From positions 62,001 to 126,000 of the forward strand of contig NZ_JOGR01000005.1 of assembly GCF_000719515.1 (NCBI RefSeq): 64,000 bases of DNA. Direction: 5' to 3'. A program made the translations under genes and the position numbers. Source of the DNA: Glycomyces sp. NRRL B-16210. GTDB lineage: Bacteria; Actinomycetota; Actinomycetes; Mycobacteriales; Micromonosporaceae. Below the pieces are notes generated by a model that worked only from the letters and a program-made list of their open reading frames with translations, was not told the origin of the DNA and ran no database searches. Position 1 is the stretch's first letter. Each line of letters opens with the position of its first letter. This document shows, one piece after another, positions 60,647-64,000 of this stretch.

Positions 60647-61618
60647 ATGGAGTACACGCAGCTCGGGCGCGCCGGCGTCAAGGTCTCGCGAATCGTCCTC
60701 GGCACCATGAACTTCGGCCCCCACACCGAGGAGGCCGACGCGCACCGCATCCTGGACCGCGCGCTCGAACTCGGCGTCAACTTCTTCGACACCGCCAACG
60801 TCTACGGCCGCACGAGGAAGGGCTGGACCGAGGAGATCATCGGCCGCTGGTTCGCCTCGCGGCCCGAGGCCCGCGACCAGGTCGTGCTCGCCACCAAGGT
60901 CTACGGCGCCGTCGGCGAGGGCCCCAACGACCGCGGCCTGTCCGCCTACCACATCCGGTCGCAGATAGAGGCGTCCCTGCGCCGCCTCCAGACCGACCGG
61001 ATCGACCTCTACCAGTTCCACCACCTCGACCGGACGGTCGAGTGGGAGGAGATCTGGCAGGCGATCGACGTGCTCGTCGCCCAAGGCAAGGTCGTCTACA
61101 CCGGCTCCTCGAACTTCGCCGGCTGGGCGATCGCGCGCGCCAACGAGCGGGCCGCGAAGCGCGGCGGCCTCGGCCTGGTCTCGGAGCAGTCGATCTACAG
61201 CCTCGTCAACCGCAAGATCGAACTCGAAGTGATCCCCGCGGCCCAGCACTACGGGCTCGGCGTCATCCCGTGGTCGCCGCTCGGCCGCGGCCTCCTCGGC
61301 GGCGTGCTCGGCAAGACCGCCGAGACCGGCCGCCGCGCCGAGCCGCGCCTGATCGAGGCGATTGAGAAGCACCGCCCGCAACTGGAGCAGTACGAGGCCT
61401 TCGCGGCCGAGAAGGGCGTCGCCCCGGCGGTCCTGGGCCTCGCCTGGGTCCTGCGCCAGCCCGGCGTCACCGGCCCGATCATCGGCCCGCGCACCGTCGA
61501 GCAGCTCGAAGACGCCGTCGCGGCCCTGGAGGTCGGACTCGACGAGGACGAGCTCAAGACCCTCGACGAGATCTTCCCCGGCCCCGGCGGCGCCGCCCCC
61601 GAGGCCTACGCCTGGTAG
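60647..61618 (+). CDS. Aldo/keto reductase
   Basis: This 323-residue NADPH-dependent TIM-barrel reductase has the catalytic set FFDTANVYG (Asp, Tyr), LATKVYG (Lys) and YQFHHLD (His), with LGTMNFGP near the start and an IIGPRTVEQLEDA C-terminal loop. The substrate is unknown. TTGGAGG supports the ATG. A TCCTA/TAGGA repeat (60600-60618) upstream could be an operator. A strong terminator follows. Confidence 0.93.
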   Translation: MEYTQLGRAGVKVSRIVLGTMNFGPHTEEADAHRILDRALELGVNFFDTANVYGRTRKGWTEEIIGRWFASRPEARDQVVLATKVYGAVGEGPNDRGLSAYHIRSQIEASLRRLQTDRIDLYQFHHLDRTVEWEEIWQAIDVLVAQGKVVYTGSSNFAGWAIARANERAAKRGGLGLVSEQSIYSLVNRKIELEVIPAAQHYGLGVIPWSPLGRGLLGGVLGKTAETGRRAEPRLIEAIEKHRPQLEQYEAFAAEKGVAPAVLGLAWVLRQPGVTGPIIGPRTVEQLEDAVAALEVGLDEDELKTLDEIFPGPGGAAPEAYAW

Positions 61619-61627
61619 CACGCACCG

Positions 61628-61664
61628 ATCGCGGGTCCGGCCCTCAAGCCGGACCCGCGATTTT
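61628..61664 (+). terminator. Terminator after aldo/keto reductase
   Basis: ATCGCGGGTCCGGC pairs perfectly with GCCGGACCCGCGAT around CCTCAA, followed by TTT. Confidence 0.9.
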
Positions 61665-61692
61665 ATCGGTACACGTTCGGCGAAGACTCGGA

Positions 61693-61698
61693 TACGAT
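61693..61698 (+). promoter_or_regulatory. -10 box, leaderless ABC exporter promoter
   Basis: TACGAT ends 7 bases before ATG 61706, and no ribosome binding site is present. Confidence 0.5.
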
Positions 61699-61705
61699 CG
61701 AGCCC

Positions 61706-63481
61706 ATGTCTTTGCAAGCGCTTGCACGTCGACAGGACCTGCTCGACGGCGCCCACCCGGCGCGCTCGGTGCTCCGCCTCCTCGCCCGCCGCCCCTGGCG
61801 GATGCTGCTGGCCTTCCTCGCCTTCGCGGTCAAGGAGGTCCCGCTGTGGTTCCTCCCGGTCGTCACCGCCGCGATCATCGACCTCGTCTCCTCCGGCGGC
61901 TCCGTCCGCGCCGTGCTCGGCTGGCTCGCCATCGCCCTGGTCCTGCTCGTGCAGAACTACCCTAACCACATCGTCTACACCCGCAACTTCATGACCGTCG
62001 TGCGCGACACCGGCGCCGACCTGCGCAACGCGCTCGCCGCGCGCCTCCAGAGCCTCTCGATCGGCTACTACACGCGCACGAGCGCCTCGATCGTCCAGAA
62101 CAAGGTCGTGCGCGACGTCGAGAACGTCGAGATGATGCTCCAGCAGATGACCCACCCGCTGCTGTCCTCCGCGATGGTCCTCACCGGAGCGATCACAATG
62201 ACCGGGATCGCCGTCCCGCAGTTCCTGCCCGTCTACGCCCTCACCGTGCCCATCGCGATCGGGCTGCGCGCGGCCCTCAAACGCCGCTCGCGCGCCCGCA
62301 ACGAGGTCTTCCGCCGCGAGATGGAGGGCTTCGCCGCGCGCGTTGGCGAGATGGCCTCGCTCATCCCCGTCACGCGCGCGCACGGCCTGGAGCAGACCGC
62401 CGTCTCGCGCGTGGCCACCGGCGCCGACGGCGTGCGCCGCGCCGGGCTCCACCTGGACATGCTCAACGGCCACGTCGCCTCCATCTCGTGGGTCACCATG
62501 CAGATCCTCGGCGTCGGCTGCCTCGGCCTCGCGGCGGTCTTCGCGATCACCGGGTTCCTGCCGATCTCACCCGGCGAGGTCGTGCTGCTCTCGACCTACT
62601 TCGCGCTGCTGACCCAAGGGCTCACGCAACTGCTCATGCTCATCCCGGTGGGCGCGAGGGGCCTGGAGTCCGTGCGGTCCATCGCCGAGGTCCTCCAGGA
62701 GCCGGACGTGGAGCAGAACGAGGGCAAGCGTGAAGTGGACGCCGTCGAAGGCCGCCTCACGCTCGAACACGTCTCACACCGCTACGCCGGATCGGACACC
62801 GAAGCGGTGCAGGAGGTCTCGCTCGACGTCGAGGCCGGGACCACAGTGGCCTTCGTCGGCTCCTCAGGCTCGGGCAAATCGACCCTGCTCAACCTCGTGC
62901 TCGGCTTCGTGCGGCCCACCTCGGGCCGCATCCTCCTCGACGGCGTCGACATGCAGGAACTCGACCTGCGCACGGCCCGCCGCTTCACCTCCGTGGTGCC
63001 GCAGGAGTCGGTCCTGTTCGAGGGCACCATCCGCGAGAACATCGCCTACGGGATGCCCGAGGCGGGGGAGGAGCGCGTCACGCAGGCCCTGCGCGACGCC
63101 AACGCCTGGGAGTTCGTGCGCGACCTGCCGGACGGCCTCGACACCGTGGTGGGCGAACGGGGCGCGCGCCTCTCCGGCGGCCAGCGCCAGCGGCTCGCGA
63201 TCGCCCGGGCCCTGCTGCGCGACCCGCGCGTCCTGCTGCTCGACGAGGCGACCTCGGCGCTCGACCCCGAAGCCGAGGAACTGGTGAAACAGGCCCTTGC
63301 CCGCCTCATGGAAGGCAGGACCACCCTCGTGGTGGCCCACCGCCTCTCGACCATCCGCAGCGCCGACCGCATCGTCGTCCTCGACCGGGGCCGCATCGTC
63401 GAGCAGGGCACCCACGCCGACCTGCTGAAAGCCGCCGGCCGCTACGCCCAGATGCACCTCACCCAATCCGGCACCACCTGA
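61706..63481 (+). CDS. ABC exporter half-transporter (membrane + ATPase)
   Basis: This 591-residue type IV exporter has an N-terminal membrane domain (about 25-330, six segments) and an ATPase domain (about 350-585) with Walker A GSSGSGKST, signature LSGGQRQRLA, Walker B LLLDEATSALD and VAHRLSTI. It should work as a dimer that exports lipids, drugs or peptides; the cargo is unknown. It begins at a probably leaderless ATG, and its codons 3-7 contain a perfect LacI-type operator, so expression is likely controlled by a sugar-responsive repressor. Confidence 0.93.
   Translation: MSLQALARRQDLLDGAHPARSVLRLLARRPWRMLLAFLAFAVKEVPLWFLPVVTAAIIDLVSSGGSVRAVLGWLAIALVLLVQNYPNHIVYTRNFMTVVRDTGADLRNALAARLQSLSIGYYTRTSASIVQNKVVRDVENVEMMLQQMTHPLLSSAMVLTGAITMTGIAVPQFLPVYALTVPIAIGLRAALKRRSRARNEVFRREMEGFAARVGEMASLIPVTRAHGLEQTAVSRVATGADGVRRAGLHLDMLNGHVASISWVTMQILGVGCLGLAAVFAITGFLPISPGEVVLLSTYFALLTQGLTQLLMLIPVGARGLESVRSIAEVLQEPDVEQNEGKREVDAVEGRLTLEHVSHRYAGSDTEAVQEVSLDVEAGTTVAFVGSSGSGKSTLLNLVLGFVRPTSGRILLDGVDMQELDLRTARRFTSVVPQESVLFEGTIRENIAYGMPEAGEERVTQALRDANAWEFVRDLPDGLDTVVGERGARLSGGQRQRLAIARALLRDPRVLLLDEATSALDPEAEELVKQALARLMEGRTTLVVAHRLSTIRSADRIVVLDRGRIVEQGTHADLLKAAGRYAQMHLTQSGTT
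61713..61726. promoter_or_regulatory. LacI-family operator inside codons 3-7
   Basis: TGCAAGCGCTTGCA is a perfect 14-bp palindrome with the central CG and flanks of the LacI-family consensus. It starts 7 bases after the expected transcript start, a position for roadblock or occlusion. No LacI gene is in the window. Confidence 0.65.
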
Positions 63482-63499
63482 GCCGATCCCGCGGTCCTT

Positions 63500-63538
63500 C
63501 CGACATGGGACCAAAGTTGAAGATTTGTTTCATGTCGG
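63500..63538. repeat. Spaced inverted repeat, possible operator
   Basis: CCGACATG (63500-63507) and CATGTCGG (63531-63538) are exact inverted copies with 23 bases between, centres about three helical turns apart. They lie before a GATATC-type -10 of the next gene. Confidence 0.4.
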
Positions 63539-63640
63539 GACTTCTCAACGAAAGATTTCTCCGATATCGTTCCGTGGCATGACTCCGAAAGCCGCTCCGG
63601 ACACTCCTCGGCGCGGCGTCCCTGGAAGGGAGACAAGGAC

Positions 63641-64000
63641 ATGACCCGCCGACCCTCCGAATCGTCCAGTGCCCGCTCGCGCCGCTGGGTGCTCACCCGC
63701 GGCCTCATCGCCGCCGGCGCCGCGGCGGCGCCCTCCCTGCTGCTCGCCCGGCAGGCCGCGGCAGCGACCACCGTCGACATGGAACTCACCGTCGTCGCCG
63801 CCATGGTCGACCCGCCGCGCACCGGCTCCGCCGTCACGCCCGGGGCCGGCCCCAGCGTCACCGCCGTCGAACAGGCCCTCGCCGCCAAGGGCCTCCTCAG
63901 CGGCACCTACGTGGACGGCCACTACGGCACCACGACCGTGGCCGCCTATGCCGCCTGGCAGCGGTCCCTCGGCTACACCGGCCTCGACGCCAACGGACTC
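63641..64000 (+). CDS. Secreted peptidoglycan-binding protein (5' part)
   Basis: The first 120 codons of a gene cut by the window end are present. A twin-arginine-like signal (SRRWVLTRGLIAAGAAAAPSL, cleaved after the AQAAA-type stretch near residue 41) is followed by a start of a PG_binding_1 domain: VTAVEQALAAKGLLSGTYVDG and YGTTTVAAYAAWQRSLG. Such proteins often continue into a D-Ala-D-Ala carboxypeptidase or amidase domain, which lies outside. GGAAGGGAG is close upstream of ATG 63641. Confidence 0.85.
   Translation, partial: MTRRPSESSSARSRRWVLTRGLIAAGAAAAPSLLLARQAAAATTVDMELTVVAAMVDPPRTGSAVTPGAGPSVTAVEQALAAKGLLSGTYVDGHYGTTTVAAYAAWQRSLGYTGLDANGL

Overview
The window is high-GC, tightly packed bacterial chromosome, almost certainly from a free-living, cellulose-degrading actinobacterium. 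The signs are GTG/TTG starts, leaderless promoters, a mabA-inhA-hemH gene order, a clpS-DUF2017 pair, a hisE-hisG-PH block and three secreted glycoside hydrolases (GH6-CBM2, GH12, GH5-CBM5/12). A Glycomyces/Stackebrandtia-like relative would fit, but that placement is inferred from gene content only. No phage, transposon, integrase or CRISPR array is visible; most of the window is ordinary chromosome with accessory stretches.

Layout. 0-1.4 kb: GH6 cellulase. 1.5-5.9 kb: rpe, a REC-GGDEF protein and a riboflavin operon (FMN riboswitch, ribE, ribBA, ribH) ending in a strong terminator. 5.9-12.7 kb: an accessory block of regulator/enzyme pairs (TetR with VOC protein, MarR with SnoaL-like protein, TetR-zinc ribbon with NmrA-like protein), a GT39-like membrane protein and GH12. 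It lies between ribH and hisE, which are neighbours in Streptomyces. 12.9-16.9 kb: hisE, hisG, PH-domain membrane proteins, a small Cys protein and a hydrolase. 17.3-20.3 kb: MoxR, DUF58 and VWA genes. 20.4-23.1 kb: fabG, InhA-type fabI and hemH. 23.2-27.8 kb: NfeD, SPFH, a SpoU methyltransferase, a C45 peptidase and an APH-fold kinase. 28.0 kb: tRNA-Leu(GAG). 28.3-32.7 kb: DUF6928 and nrdIEF with two NrdR boxes and an IdeR/DtxR-type iron box upstream.

32.9-43.7 kb is the most coherent accessory system. It holds a GH4 phospho-beta-glucosidase, a BadF-type sugar kinase, a ROK repressor, a five-gene Opp-type ABC importer and a secreted GH5 cellulase. One related 22-bp operator sits at three promoters, each with an ATTGAC-type -35 element. 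My reading is that GH5 makes oligosaccharides outside the cell, the ABC system imports them, the kinase phosphorylates them with ATP (no PTS), GH4 splits them, and the ROK protein senses them and shuts the three transcripts.

43.7-64 kb: an NhaA-DsbA fusion, an FAD oxidoreductase, two tandem paralogous envelope proteins of unknown function divergent from a PQQ-like propeller protein, a membrane M28 peptidase, a quinone oxidoreductase, DUF2017 with ClpS, a NarL-type two-component pair behind a lipoprotein serine hydrolase, a methyltransferase, an aldo/keto reductase, a leaderless ABC exporter gene with a LacI-type operator inside its first codons, and the start of a secreted peptidoglycan-binding protein cut by the window end.
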